Below are positions 17,025-26,326 of a stretch of DNA of 36,707 nt, in pieces; the stretch's first letter is position 1; each line of letters begins with the position of its first letter. The position numbers were made by a program, and so were the translations under genes. Source of the DNA: RGIG6307 sp964424345 (GTDB lineage Bacteria > Bacillota > Clostridia > Lachnospirales > Lachnospiraceae); assembly GCA_964424345.1 (NCBI GenBank), contig CAYRIK010000017.1:1-36707 (forward strand). Direction: 5' to 3'. A model generated the notes under the pieces. The model searched no databases and was not told where the DNA came from. It saw only the letters and a program-made list of their open reading frames with translations.

Positions 17025-17453
17025 TTAATCATTTTTCTTTAAAAGATAATCTCTTATAATATAAACTAAAATCAATGCTATGCACAATGCAAGATGGATT
17101 GTCCAGTTTGTACCAAGCTGTAATGGTCTTTTTACAAGGTATCCATATACCCCAGCAATACCACATACAAATGGAGCGATACTTACTAACATACTGTCTG
17201 ACATCAAAGCACAAAGTACAATACCTAAAACAGAAAATACTAATATGATAATTGGTATCCAAATAATACTGTTGATATTATAATCTGCTCCTACCTGTCC
17301 TGCAATATAACTGTCTACTACTGTATACTGCTTTGGATACCAAATATAGGACTGAATAGATACTCCATCCCAAAATGGCATAAACTGCAGCAAGAGTAAT
17401 AATGCCATAAGTGCAATACCAACATAGTTACAAATTTGTGATTTTTTCATCAT
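17025..17453 (-). CDS. Small membrane protein of unknown function
   Basis: I do not recognise this 142-residue protein. It has four predicted membrane segments: about 10-26, a segment after an extracellular-looking loop rich in Tyr and Trp near 65-80, one near 85-105, and a last one near 115-135, ending in a Lys-rich cytoplasmic tail. ATG 17453 has AAGGAG six bases upstream; a second ATG follows directly at 17450 (nine bases), and the upstream ATG at 17474 lies before the ribosome binding site, so it is not used. It follows the sensor kinase gene by 67 bases on the same strand and precedes a strong terminator, so it may be the last gene of that transcript and a target or partner of the two-component system. 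That link is inference. Confidence 0.75.
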   Translation of the reverse strand: MMKKSQICNYVGIALMALLLLLQFMPFWDGVSIQSYIWYPKQYTVVDSYIAGQVGADYNINSIIWIPIIILVFSVLGIVLCALMSDSMLVSIAPFVCGIAGVYGYLVKRPLQLGTNWTIHLALCIALILVYIIRDYLLKKND

Positions 17454-17520
17454 TCGAATCTCCTTTATTTTCATATTTCAGCTCATCACTGTAATAAGAT
17501 CATAAGGCACAATTCTAAAC

Positions 17521-18609
17521 TCAAACGAAACAAATGTTATTTTTTTGCATTTTAGGCAACTGTACGGTAAATATTGTTGTTTGATCTTTACTTTTCACAA
17601 AAACTTCACCTTTATGCAGACGCACGATTCCTTTTACTAGGGCAAGACCAATGCCATTTCCTTCTGACGCATGTGACTGGTCGGCTTGATAAAATTTACT
17701 AAAAATTCGTTTTTGTTCTTTTAAAGATATTTCACTTCCTGTATTTAAAACAGACACAAATACTTGATCCTTTTTTTCTTCAGCAGTAATCTTTACCATG
17801 CCAAAATCAGGAGAAAATTTAATTGCATTTTCAATAAGATTAATCCATACCTGTTTTAACATTTCTTCATTTGCACAAATCTGATATTCTTCTAAATCAA
17901 TATCGAGTTCTATATGTTTTTTACTCCATTTTGGTTCTAATAACACAACTACATTACGAAGCTGTTCCGAAAGATTAAACGATGTAACATCTGATAATAT
18001 CGTTTGATTTTCTATTTTTGTAACATGCAGCACATTAGTAGCCATAGATGACAGACGCAAAGATTCTTCTTCTATAATATCCAGATATTCTTCTCTTTGC
18101 TCCTTAGATAAGTGATTCCTCTTCAGCAATTTTGCAAATCCTGCAATCGAAACAATCGGTGTTTTAAATTCATGCGAAAAGTTATTAACAAAATCAGAAC
18201 GCAGCATTTCTGTATGCTCCAATTCTTCTGCCATACTGTTAAAGCTCACACATATTTCTTTGAATGTAGGATGTTTTGTCAATGCTTTTCCAAAATCCAG
18301 TCTGATTTTATAATTTCCATCAGCAAGTGCATTCATAGAATTAATAACTTTGTTGACTTGTTTCAACAAGATAGCATTTACAAATCCTGCTACGCAAATA
18401 CCTGCCAAAATATGCACAGCTGTCATAAATCGTACTACATAAAAGATTTCTTCTCTTGCTTCTGATAATGATGGAATCACTTTAAAAGAAACTAAAAGTA
18501 CCGTAAGCCCTACGGATATGATTACTGTCACTAACATCACAAAAACGACATAGAACAATGCTGTCAAAGTCAATATATGTCTATTACTGATTTTCTTTTC
18601 TTTATTCAT
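17521..18609 (-). CDS. Membrane sensor histidine kinase
   Basis: This 362-residue transmembrane kinase phosphorylates itself on His and passes the phosphate to the response regulator encoded just upstream. Two membrane helices (about 15-41 and 61-82) enclose a very short outer loop of roughly 20 residues, so it probably senses a membrane or partner-protein signal rather than a soluble ligand. A HAMP-like linker (83-135) follows. The HisKA box is FSHEFKTP with His146; the ATPase domain has NLIENAIKF (N box near 256) and GNGIGLALVKG (G2 box). The start ATG overlaps the regulator stop by 8 bases, which indicates translational coupling. It ends 67 bases before a small membrane protein. The signal is unknown. 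Confidence 0.92.
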   Translation of the reverse strand: MNKEKKISNRHILTLTALFYVVFVMLVTVIISVGLTVLLVSFKVIPSLSEAREEIFYVVRFMTAVHILAGICVAGFVNAILLKQVNKVINSMNALADGNYKIRLDFGKALTKHPTFKEICVSFNSMAEELEHTEMLRSDFVNNFSHEFKTPIVSIAGFAKLLKRNHLSKEQREEYLDIIEEESLRLSSMATNVLHVTKIENQTILSDVTSFNLSEQLRNVVVLLEPKWSKKHIELDIDLEEYQICANEEMLKQVWINLIENAIKFSPDFGMVKITAEEKKDQVFVSVLNTGSEISLKEQKRIFSKFYQADQSHASEGNGIGLALVKGIVRLHKGEVFVKSKDQTTIFTVQLPKMQKNNICFV

Positions 18610-19279
18610 ACTTTTTTACCGCCCTGTATCCAAGTCCTCTTACAGATTCGATTTCAAATTCATCCCATCCTTCAAATCGTTTGCGAAGTCTTCCGATATG
18701 AACCGTCACAGTCTCCCATCCTGTGTCACTATCCATACCCCAAATTTCATCCATAAGCTGTATTCTTGTAAATATTTGGCCAGGATATGATAATAATTTG
18801 TATAATAACATAAATTCTTTTTGCGGCAGTTTTTGCTCTTCTTTTCCTCTGCTCACCGTCATCTTCGTATAATCTAATATAACATCTCCAATGACAATTT
18901 TTTGTTCATTTACAATTTTGGCACGTCTTAAAAGTGCTTTGATGCGAAGCAGCATTTCTTCTTCATCGATTGGTTTTGTAATGTAATCATCCGTTCCAAC
19001 TAAAAATCCCTGATGCTTATCTGCCGGAAGCTGTCTTGCAGTTACCATCAGAATTGGAATATTGTTATCATTTTCCCGAAGAATCTTTGTAAATTCATAG
19101 CCATCCATATCCGGCATCATAATATCCAATACAATTAAGTCTGTATGCTCCTGTTCCATTTTTGCTAACGCATCTATTCCGTTTTCTGCTGTCGTTACTG
19201 TATAGCCGGCAGACTCCAACACCGCTTTAAACAACACACGAGTATGCTTATCATCATCCACAACAAGTATTTTAAACAT
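18602..19279 (-). CDS. OmpR/PhoB-family response regulator
   Basis: This is a 225-residue DNA-binding response regulator. The receiver domain has the acidic pair in VVDDDKH (8-10), phosphoacceptor Asp52 in VLDIMMPDMDG, a conserved Thr in MVTAR and Lys in ITKPI. The C-terminal winged helix has PQKEFMLLYKLL and ESVRGLGYR, typical of the OmpR family. The ATG at 19279 has GAGG six bases upstream, placed across the rsgA stop. A TTG at 19291 would put that site inside the gene and is rejected. It follows rsgA by 8 bases and overlaps its kinase, so it is the tail of the prpC-prkC-rsgA operon. Targets are unknown; the winged helix normally binds direct repeats. Confidence 0.94.
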   Translation of the reverse strand: MFKILVVDDDKHTRVLFKAVLESAGYTVTTAENGIDALAKMEQEHTDLIVLDIMMPDMDGYEFTKILRENDNNIPILMVTARQLPADKHQGFLVGTDDYITKPIDEEEMLLRIKALLRRAKIVNEQKIVIGDVILDYTKMTVSRGKEEQKLPQKEFMLLYKLLSYPGQIFTRIQLMDEIWGMDSDTGWETVTVHIGRLRKRFEGWDEFEIESVRGLGYRAVKKYE

Positions 19280-19287
19280 GCATATCC

Positions 19288-20184
19288 TCAATACTTTCTT
19301 TTTTGTGCTAACTCTGCATAAAGAAGTTTATAATTTTCATAGCGTTCCATACTTACTCTGCCGTCTTTTAATCCTTCTTTTACACCGCAGATTGGTTCAT
19401 GAATATGGCTGCATCCTGTAAATTTGCATCCATCTGTCAAAGGCCAAAATTCTGGATAATACGCCTGTAAATCTTCTTTTTCCATGTCAAATAATGACAA
19501 AGAGCTAAATCCTGGCGTATCCAAAATATAAGTATCCTCACAGATTGGAATTAACTGACTATGACGTGTTGTATGTTTTCCTCTTTCAATCTTACGGCTG
19601 ATACTTCCTGTTTCCATCTGTGTATCTGTCTGAAGACGATTGATTAAAGTAGACTTTCCAACGCCGCTTGGTCCTGCAACCGTCGTTGTTTTTCCTTTCA
19701 GTAACTCCAACACCTGCTCCATGCTCTCGTCTTCTTTGGCACTGATTACTAACGTATCATAGCCTGCTTTTGCATAAATTTCTGCAAGTCTCTGACTTCC
19801 AGGACCTTCCTGTTCCTCTAAATCTGCTTTATTAAAACAAATAATCGTGTTCAAATCCTGCTGATGCATCTGAATCAAAAAACGATCCAACAAATTCAGA
19901 TTGATATCCGGCTTTCTTAACGCAAAAATAATCATAGCCTGATCAATGTTTGCAACCGCCGGTCTGATCAGACTGCTTTTTCTAGGCAATATTTCACTGA
20001 TGATACCTGTCATCTTATCCTTATCAAGGATTTCAACAGATACATCATCTCCTACTAACGGTTTAATATTATCTTTTCTGAAAATACCCTTTGCTTTACA
20101 TTCTACCATGCCCATTTCCGGTACATATACATAATACAAACCCGCTATTCCTTTTGTAATCTTTCCTCGAAATGTTTCCTGCAT
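19288..20184 (-). CDS. rsgA: Ribosome small subunit-dependent GTPase RsgA
   Basis: RsgA is a circularly permuted GTPase that helps late 30S subunit maturation. The 298-residue protein has an N-terminal OB-fold (about 1-65) followed by the permuted G domain: FNKAD (G4, 117-121) precedes the P-loop GPSGVGKST (171-179), then DTPGF (G3). The C-terminal zinc knuckle carries CKFTGCSHIHEPIC. The start ATG has AGAGGA six bases upstream. It lies two bases after prkC. In Bacillus this gene is a PrkC substrate and sits in the same place, usually followed by rpe; here a two-component pair follows instead. Confidence 0.96.
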   Translation of the reverse strand: MQETFRGKITKGIAGLYYVYVPEMGMVECKAKGIFRKDNIKPLVGDDVSVEILDKDKMTGIISEILPRKSSLIRPAVANIDQAMIIFALRKPDINLNLLDRFLIQMHQQDLNTIICFNKADLEEQEGPGSQRLAEIYAKAGYDTLVISAKEDESMEQVLELLKGKTTTVAGPSGVGKSTLINRLQTDTQMETGSISRKIERGKHTTRHSQLIPICEDTYILDTPGFSSLSLFDMEKEDLQAYYPEFWPLTDGCKFTGCSHIHEPICGVKEGLKDGRVSMERYENYKLLYAELAQKRKY

Positions 20185-20186
20185 AA

Positions 20187-22337
20187 TTATTCCTCTGTAA
20201 AATATACTTCTCTCGTAAAGCTTTGTGTCTTTTTCTCTGTTACTGCTGGTGTTGTCTCTGTTGCCGGAACAACTACCTCTTCATAAGAATATGTCATTGT
20301 AATAATTCCTGTAGAAGCTGAAATTCCTGAATACTCTCCCGAAATAGGAAATGTACTTGTACTCGTACTCAATAAAATCTTTCCTTCAGATGTAACCAAT
20401 GACACATCTACAACATCTCCAGATTGATATTGTGGTGCTTCTGCCGCAGTCGGTGCAACAATTTCTGCCTTATAAGAATAAGAGCTTGGTCTTCTTCCTT
20501 TACTCACCGTCAAAGATACAGAAGAATTTTTTTCAATGTAAGAACCTACAGAATAACTCTGATAACAAACAGTTCCTGCTTCTATTGTTTCATTATATTC
20601 TTCTTCTACATTGCCTACAAAAAGTCCTGCTTCCGTTAAATCTGCTCGTGCATCTTCTAACGTAAGTCCCATAACATTAGGAACTCTTACTTTATCTTCT
20701 CCAAGACTTACTACTACAGCTACTGCAGAACCCTTTGTCACTTTTCTTGCAGCCTCTGGACTTTGTCTGATGACACTGCCTTTTGGAACATTACTGTTAT
20801 AGCTTTCTGATTTATTTACGATAAAGCCCTGTCCCTCTAAAATGATTTTTGCTTCTTCGTATGTTTTTCCTACTACATTTTCTATTTCAATCGCTCCAGC
20901 ACCTGTGCTGACTGTAAGATGTACAACATCTCCATCCTTTAATATCGTGCCTGCTTCTACATCACATTCTACAATCACACCAGAGCTATATTCCATAGAT
21001 TCTATTTCTGATACTTCTACAAGCAACCCCTTTGCTCTTAAAATCGGAACAATTTTTTCTTCTTTTTCTCCAATTACAGTGATCATTTCTATTTTACTTA
21101 CTGTCCCAGTCTCAATAAATTGATTTTCACTGGAAACCACAAAAGAGTCACTGGGAGTCACATGATCTTGATTAAAAAAACCTGCAATATAAAATGCCAT
21201 AAAAGCAATCATGCATACAATCAAAATACCTACGATAAACATAATCAAAGTCGTTGTTTTTTCTGCATTCCAATGACTTGATTCCTCTTCTTCCATATCA
21301 AGCAGCTCATCTTCTTCTCCTAAGATATCTGCATAACGTCTCATAGAAGAAGTCGTTCGCGCGTATCTTTCTGCACGACCTGTATTTCTATAATATGGAA
21401 TTTCTTCCTGTTCCTCTGATTCTTCTTCCTCTTGTTCCGGCTGTGTCCATCTGTTTTCAGCTACTACTCTTGTTGCACCCATTTCTTCTGGATCTACAAT
21501 ACGGACAAAATCTTCATCAGGGTTTAACAATGCCTGTTTTAAATCTTCGATTAAAGCACCCATAGACTGATAACGTCTGTCTACTTGCTTTTGACAACAT
21601 TTTAAAACAATCTGCTCCACGCTCACAGGTATTTCACTTACAAATTCTCTCGGACTTGGAAGTGGTTCTTGAATATGTTTAATTGCGATTGCAACTGTCG
21701 TTTCTCCATCAAATGGAACACGTCCTGTAAGCATTTCAAATAATGTGATACCAAGAGAATACACATCGCTCTTTTCATCACTATATCCGCCTCTTGCCTG
21801 TTCTGGAGAAGAATAATGTACAGAACCCATCACATTAGAAGTAACCGTATTACTGCTTGCCGCTTTTGCAATACCAAAATCTGTTACTTTTACTTTTCCT
21901 TCTTTAGAAATGATAATATTTTGCGGCTTAATATCTCTGTGAATAATATGATTATTGTGTGCCGCTTCAATTCCCATAGATACCTGAATAGCAATGCTGA
22001 CTGCTTCTTTATAGGAAAGTCTTGCTTTTTTCTCAATGTATTTTTTGAGTGTGATTCCTTCTACCAACTCCATAACGATATAGTGAATACCATCTTCTTC
22101 TCCAACATCATATACATTTACAATGTTTGGATGCATCAGCCCTGCTGCCGCTTGGGCTTCTACACGAAATTTAGCTACAAAACTGCTGTTTTCACTAAAT
22201 TCCGATTTTAATACTTTTACTGCAACAAATCGATTGAGTTTATGATCTTTTGCTTTGTATACATTACTCATACCGCCAGAACCGATTTTTTCTATTATTT
22301 CATAACGGTCCCCTAACAGCATTCCTATCTTGATCAT
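20187..22337 (-). CDS. prkC: PASTA-domain Ser/Thr protein kinase PrkC (Stk)
   Basis: This 716-residue membrane kinase senses muropeptides or lipid II through extracellular PASTA repeats and controls wall synthesis and dormancy exit in Firmicutes. The kinase domain (1-275) has GSGGMS (19-24), catalytic Lys41, HRDIKPQN (133-140) and DFG (153-155). An acidic juxtamembrane region (about 300-350) leads to one membrane helix (near 360-382). Outside lie about three PASTA units: a diverged first one (from about 400), then units starting IEIENVVG and VRVPNVMG. The last 100 residues are a Thr/Ser/Val-rich beta-type domain that is not PASTA. Its ATG overlaps the prpC stop (ATGA), so kinase and phosphatase are translationally coupled. 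All catalytic residues are present, so it should be active. Confidence 0.95.
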   Translation of the reverse strand: MIKIGMLLGDRYEIIEKIGSGGMSNVYKAKDHKLNRFVAVKVLKSEFSENSSFVAKFRVEAQAAAGLMHPNIVNVYDVGEEDGIHYIVMELVEGITLKKYIEKKARLSYKEAVSIAIQVSMGIEAAHNNHIIHRDIKPQNIIISKEGKVKVTDFGIAKAASSNTVTSNVMGSVHYSSPEQARGGYSDEKSDVYSLGITLFEMLTGRVPFDGETTVAIAIKHIQEPLPSPREFVSEIPVSVEQIVLKCCQKQVDRRYQSMGALIEDLKQALLNPDEDFVRIVDPEEMGATRVVAENRWTQPEQEEEESEEQEEIPYYRNTGRAERYARTTSSMRRYADILGEEDELLDMEEEESSHWNAEKTTTLIMFIVGILIVCMIAFMAFYIAGFFNQDHVTPSDSFVVSSENQFIETGTVSKIEMITVIGEKEEKIVPILRAKGLLVEVSEIESMEYSSGVIVECDVEAGTILKDGDVVHLTVSTGAGAIEIENVVGKTYEEAKIILEGQGFIVNKSESYNSNVPKGSVIRQSPEAARKVTKGSAVAVVVSLGEDKVRVPNVMGLTLEDARADLTEAGLFVGNVEEEYNETIEAGTVCYQSYSVGSYIEKNSSVSLTVSKGRRPSSYSYKAEIVAPTAAEAPQYQSGDVVDVSLVTSEGKILLSTSTSTFPISGEYSGISASTGIITMTYSYEEVVVPATETTPAVTEKKTQSFTREVYFTEE

Positions 22338-23089
22338 ATAATCGGACTCTCCTTTCCGGCTTCCATGTATCTGGCTACAATCACAGAAATATTATCATAA
22401 CCACCCTTCTCATTTGCTGCCTGTATTAACTTATTGCAGGTACATTCTAAATCATTTTCCTGATAAATGATTGTCAATATTTCTTCATCTGCAAGCATAT
22501 TTGTAAGTCCATCCGAACAGATCAAAATCACATCGCCTGACTTGATTTCTGCATAAAAATAATCTGCCTTTGCTTTTTCAAAAGCACCTACTGCTCTTGT
22601 AATATAATTTTTCTTTGGATGATTTTTTGCACTTTCTTTATCTAAACCACCCTTTTCCATCAATTCTGCTACATAAGAATGATCTTTTGTCACTTGTACC
22701 ATTTTGTTTTGTCTGATCAAATACAAACGGCTGTCTCCAATATTTGCTACTGTCAGTTTATGTTCTATACAAGTAGCTGCTACAAGTGTTGTTCCCATTC
22801 CTTGATAATTGATATCCTTCATGGATTTATCATATAAATGTGCATTCGCATATTCAATTGCCTCTGCAAAAATATGTACCGGATTTGTTTCTGGACTCAC
22901 ATTTACTTCTTGTTTTATGACATCGATTGTGTATTTAGAAGCATAATCTCCCGCTTTATGTCCTCCCATGCCATCTGCTAACAGCAATAAATTTGGCAAA
23001 TTTCCTACTGGAGTAAGAGAAATATCTACACAATCCTGATTGATTTGTCTTTTTTTGCCAATATCTGATAGAGAAAAGGCTTTTAACAT
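22334..23089 (-). CDS. prpC: PP2C-type Ser/Thr protein phosphatase PrpC (Stp)
   Basis: PrpC is the metal-dependent phosphatase that reverses PrkC phosphorylation. At 251 residues it is the usual single-domain cytoplasmic form. Motifs include SDIGKKRQINQD at the N-terminus, metal-binding DGMGGH (39-44), GTTLVAA, GDSRLYL, KDHS, CSDGLTNML, and the C-terminal GGYDNISVIV that supplies the last metal-binding Asp. The ATG has AAGGAG nine bases upstream. It lies 13 bases after rlmN and overlaps prkC by four bases, the conserved Firmicutes pair. Confidence 0.96.
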   Translation of the reverse strand: MLKAFSLSDIGKKRQINQDCVDISLTPVGNLPNLLLLADGMGGHKAGDYASKYTIDVIKQEVNVSPETNPVHIFAEAIEYANAHLYDKSMKDINYQGMGTTLVAATCIEHKLTVANIGDSRLYLIRQNKMVQVTKDHSYVAELMEKGGLDKESAKNHPKKNYITRAVGAFEKAKADYFYAEIKSGDVILICSDGLTNMLADEEILTIIYQENDLECTCNKLIQAANEKGGYDNISVIVARYMEAGKESPII

Positions 23090-23102
23090 TTATGGTTCTC
23101 CT

Positions 23103-24140
23103 TTACATCTTAGTCGTATGTCTTCTGCGCAGCTGTCCGCATGCTCCGTCAATATCACGTCCCATTTCTCTTCGAACTGTCGCAGTCACTTTGTTTTGTT
23201 CTAAACGCTTCTGGAATGCACGTACTGCCTGTGCAGTAGATTCTTTATAGTCACGTTCTTCAATTGGATTGACAGGAATCAAATTAACATGACAGTTTAA
23301 ATGCCCTACTAACTCAATCAGCTCATCTGCATCTTCTCTTCTGTCATTTACACCGCTTACCAAAGAATATTCAAATGTAAGTCGTCTGCCTGTCTTTTCA
23401 AAGAAATATTCACAAGCATCCAACACCTCTTTTAATGTATAGGCATTTGCAATCGGCATCAATTTTTTACGCTTCTCATCTGTTGTTGCATGTAAAGATA
23501 AGGCAAGTGTAATCTGAAGTCCTTCTTCTGCAAGCTGTCTTATTCTTGGAACAATACCGCAAGTAGAAACGGTAAGATTTCTCTGGCTGATATGTAAACC
23601 ATGCTCATCTGTAAGCATATGGATAAACTGCAAAAGATTATCATAGTTATCCATTGGTTCTCCAGTTCCCATTACTACTACATTAGAAACACGTTCCCCT
23701 GTATGTTTGGAAATATAATAAATCTGATCCAGCATTTCGCCCGGTAAAAGATTTCTTTCCAATCCGTCTAAGGTAGAAGCACAAAATCTGCATCCCATAC
23801 GGCATCCAACTTGGGAAGAAATACAAACACTATTACCATGTTTATATTTCATCCATACACTTTCTACAACATTTCCGTCTGCAAGCTCAAATAAATATTT
23901 TCGTGTTCCATCTAACTTTGATTCCTGATATGTTACCATATTCAAGCTCGTATATACAAAGTTTTCCTGAAGTTTTTCTTTTAATGACTTTGGAATATTG
24001 GTCATTTCATCATAAGAACGAGCCAATTTTTCATGCATCCATTGATAAAGCTGTTTTGCGCGAAATGGTTTTTCTCCAAGTTCTGCTAATGCCTCTATCA
24101 ATTCTTCTTGATTTAAAGATTTAATATCTATTTTATTCAT
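23103..24140 (-). CDS. rlmN: Dual-specificity radical SAM methyltransferase RlmN
   Basis: RlmN methylates C2 of A2503 in 23S rRNA and of A37 in some tRNAs, using a radical SAM mechanism. The 345-residue protein has the iron-sulfur motif CxxxCxxC at 113, 117 and 120 (CRMGCRFC). The C-terminal REMGRDIDGACGQL carries the Cys that is transiently methylated. NVVVMGTGEPMDNYDN is the SAM-binding GEP segment. The related Cfr enzyme targets C8 and gives antibiotic resistance, but the GTGEP context and the rsmB-rlmN-prpC order support RlmN. It is spaced 6 bases from rsmB. Confidence 0.96.
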   Translation of the reverse strand: MNKIDIKSLNQEELIEALAELGEKPFRAKQLYQWMHEKLARSYDEMTNIPKSLKEKLQENFVYTSLNMVTYQESKLDGTRKYLFELADGNVVESVWMKYKHGNSVCISSQVGCRMGCRFCASTLDGLERNLLPGEMLDQIYYISKHTGERVSNVVVMGTGEPMDNYDNLLQFIHMLTDEHGLHISQRNLTVSTCGIVPRIRQLAEEGLQITLALSLHATTDEKRKKLMPIANAYTLKEVLDACEYFFEKTGRRLTFEYSLVSGVNDRREDADELIELVGHLNCHVNLIPVNPIEERDYKESTAQAVRAFQKRLEQNKVTATVRREMGRDIDGACGQLRRRHTTKM

Positions 24141-24146
24141 ACATTC

Positions 24147-25499
24147 TTACGCCTTACAAAATTTACTAATAAAGAATCCATCTGTCTGATGTACAGACGG
24201 AATCAACTGCAAATATCCTTTTTTTGTCGTATCGCTATGTAATACTTCCGGCAGACAATCATCTAAGCTTATTGCCTTAAAACCAAGCTGTTCTGTTATA
24301 TAAGCACAGTTTTGTTCATTTTCCATTGGATTAATGGTACAAGTACTGTATAACAATGTTCCGCCCGGCTTTACATATTGCGTTACGACATCTAATATCT
24401 GTCTTTGTAATTCCTGAAGTTCTTTTAAACTTTCTGGTGTTACATTATACTTGATATCTCGTTTTTTTGCAATAATTCCAAGTCCTGAACATGGAAGGTC
24501 AGCAATTACAACATCTGCTTTGCCAATCATTGTTTCATCTAATACCAATGCATCATGCACTTGTACTTGTACCTGATCCAAACACATTCTTCCTGCATTT
24601 TCTTCAATAAAGGAAACTTTCATATCAGACAAATCCCTTGCAATGACTGTACCTTCTGCACCAGTTTTTTCAGCAGCAAGCATCGTCTTGCCACCAGGAG
24701 CTGCACATACGTCTAATATAAACTGTCCTTTCTTGATTCCTGCTGCTTCTACTGCCAACATACTGCTCACATCCTGTACTGCAATCAAGCCTTGTGAAAA
24801 TCCAGGCACCTGATGCATGCCTTCTAAATGAGACAATGTATATGCATATGGAAGGTATGGATGTTTTTCTACTTCGATTCCTTGTTCTTTCATTTGTGCA
24901 AGCAACATTTCTTTATCTTCTTTGCTTACACTTTCTTTTATACGAATAGTAACTGGGCTGATTTCTAAAAGCTGTTTTAATACACCCTCTGTCACTTCTT
25001 CTCCAAGTTCTTTGATCCATTTTTCTACAATCCATGCCGGCATAGAATATGTAATAGATAAAAAGCTCACCAAATCCTCTCTGGATAATGTTGGAAGTTG
25101 CTCCTTAGATGCTGCAATCTTTCTAAGCACACCATTTACAAATCCTTTTAGATTGACAAATTTACGCTTTGCCGCTAACTTTACAGCCTCATTGCAAACT
25201 GCTCTGTCCGGAACCTGCATAAAAAGAATCTGATATGTACTCATACGCAAAAGACTGCGAATCAATGATTTCATTTTGTTGACTGGTGTATTGGAATAAG
25301 AATTGATAATAAAATCCAAATACATCTTTCGCTCTAAAGTACCTTCTACGATGCGTTTGATAAAAGCCTTATCTTTTCGTTCCAAATAATCGTATTTATC
25401 TAATGTATCTTTTAACAGCTTATGAGAAAAACTTTCCCCTTTCTCAACTGCCATTAAAATATCCAAACTTACTTCTCTTGTATTGACTGTATTTACCAT
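24147..25499 (-). CDS. rsmB: 16S rRNA (cytosine967-C5)-methyltransferase RsmB
   Basis: RsmB methylates C967 of 16S rRNA. The 450-residue protein joins an N-terminal NusB-like helical RNA-binding domain (1-140) to a Rossmann methyltransferase. The SAM loop is CAAPGGKT (265-272). The two catalytic cysteines lie in DLPCSGLG (Cys337) and YSTCTINPMENE (Cys387), as required for m5C enzymes. The ATG at 25499 has only a weak GAAAGG at a long distance upstream, so translation may depend on the operon context. Its neighbours fmt (with a peptidase between) and rlmN are the standard clostridial order. Confidence 0.95.
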   Translation of the reverse strand: MVNTVNTREVSLDILMAVEKGESFSHKLLKDTLDKYDYLERKDKAFIKRIVEGTLERKMYLDFIINSYSNTPVNKMKSLIRSLLRMSTYQILFMQVPDRAVCNEAVKLAAKRKFVNLKGFVNGVLRKIAASKEQLPTLSREDLVSFLSITYSMPAWIVEKWIKELGEEVTEGVLKQLLEISPVTIRIKESVSKEDKEMLLAQMKEQGIEVEKHPYLPYAYTLSHLEGMHQVPGFSQGLIAVQDVSSMLAVEAAGIKKGQFILDVCAAPGGKTMLAAEKTGAEGTVIARDLSDMKVSFIEENAGRMCLDQVQVQVHDALVLDETMIGKADVVIADLPCSGLGIIAKKRDIKYNVTPESLKELQELQRQILDVVTQYVKPGGTLLYSTCTINPMENEQNCAYITEQLGFKAISLDDCLPEVLHSDTTKKGYLQLIPSVHQTDGFFISKFCKA

Positions 25500-25536
25500 G
25501 TACTAAGCCAAAACCTTTCTTTATCTATATTTGACA

Positions 25537-26271
25537 CTATCTTCTGTCATCATCTCTGCGTCCGAACAATAAGATCAAACGTAACAACTGTAAAATAGAA
25601 GATGCTGCCGCTGCTACATAGGTCAGTGCTGCTGCAGATAACACCTTCTGGCTCATAGCCAATTCTTCTCGTCCTAAAATTCCTCTTGTCTCTAATATAT
25701 CCAAAGCTCTGTTAGATGCATTATATTCTACTGGCAAGGTAATAAGCTGAAATAATACTGCCAAAGAAAATGCCCATATCCCAATCTGTATAAGCAGACT
25801 ATTAGAACCTAAAATCAAACCAAGTATAATAATTGGAACACCAAATTTACTTCCGATATTTGCTACAGGCACTAACGCAGTACGAAACTGCAAAGGCATA
25901 TATCCTTCTGCATCCTGAATGGCATGTCCGCATTCATGTGCTGCAACTCCAATTGCAGCTACAGAACAGCTTCCATACGTGCTGTCAGACAATCTCAGCG
26001 TTTTTGTTCTAGGATCATAATGATCTGTCAAATTTCCTCTGACATGTTCTACTCGAACATTTGTCAATCCAGCATAATATAAGATTCTCTGTGCTGCTTC
26101 AGATGCACAAATTCCTTGTCTGGACATTACTTTTGCATACTTTTGATAGGTAGAATTTACTCGCATGCTGGCCCACATACTAAAGATTGCTGCTATCAGC
26201 ACTAAAATATACGTTTTGTCAAATCCATAATAATACATTGGATAACCATATCCATAACCATATAATAACAT
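25537..26271 (-). CDS. YugP-type neutral zinc metallopeptidase (membrane)
   Basis: This 244-residue membrane protein belongs to the YugP / Zn_peptidase_2 family of predicted zinc proteases, whose substrates are not known. A Tyr/Gly-rich N-terminus precedes a first membrane helix (about 19-36). The zinc site is AAHECGHAIQD (His112, Glu113, His116), followed by hydrophobic segments near 130-190, EYNASNRALDIL, and a final helix near 215-235 with a basic tail. The ATG at 26271 has GAGAGG eight bases upstream. In many Clostridia this gene sits between fmt and rsmB, as here. Role as a housekeeping membrane protease is inferred. Confidence 0.9.
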   Translation of the reverse strand: MLLYGYGYGYPMYYYGFDKTYILVLIAAIFSMWASMRVNSTYQKYAKVMSRQGICASEAAQRILYYAGLTNVRVEHVRGNLTDHYDPRTKTLRLSDSTYGSCSVAAIGVAAHECGHAIQDAEGYMPLQFRTALVPVANIGSKFGVPIIILGLILGSNSLLIQIGIWAFSLAVLFQLITLPVEYNASNRALDILETRGILGREELAMSQKVLSAAALTYVAAAASSILQLLRLILLFGRRDDDRR

Positions 26272-26326
26272 ATGAAAAACCTCTCTTTGCTGTATATCCC
26301 CATCATCAGAATTTCTGTCAAAACAC

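Noticed and set aside
19280..19291. TTG start giving a response regulator four residues longer and overlapping rsgA
   Set aside because: The GAGG site lies inside this extension and serves the ATG at 19279, where the receiver domain normally begins.
23103..24140. Cfr-type antibiotic resistance methyltransferase
   Set aside because: Length, GTGEP context and conserved rsmB-prpC neighbours fit the housekeeping RlmN.
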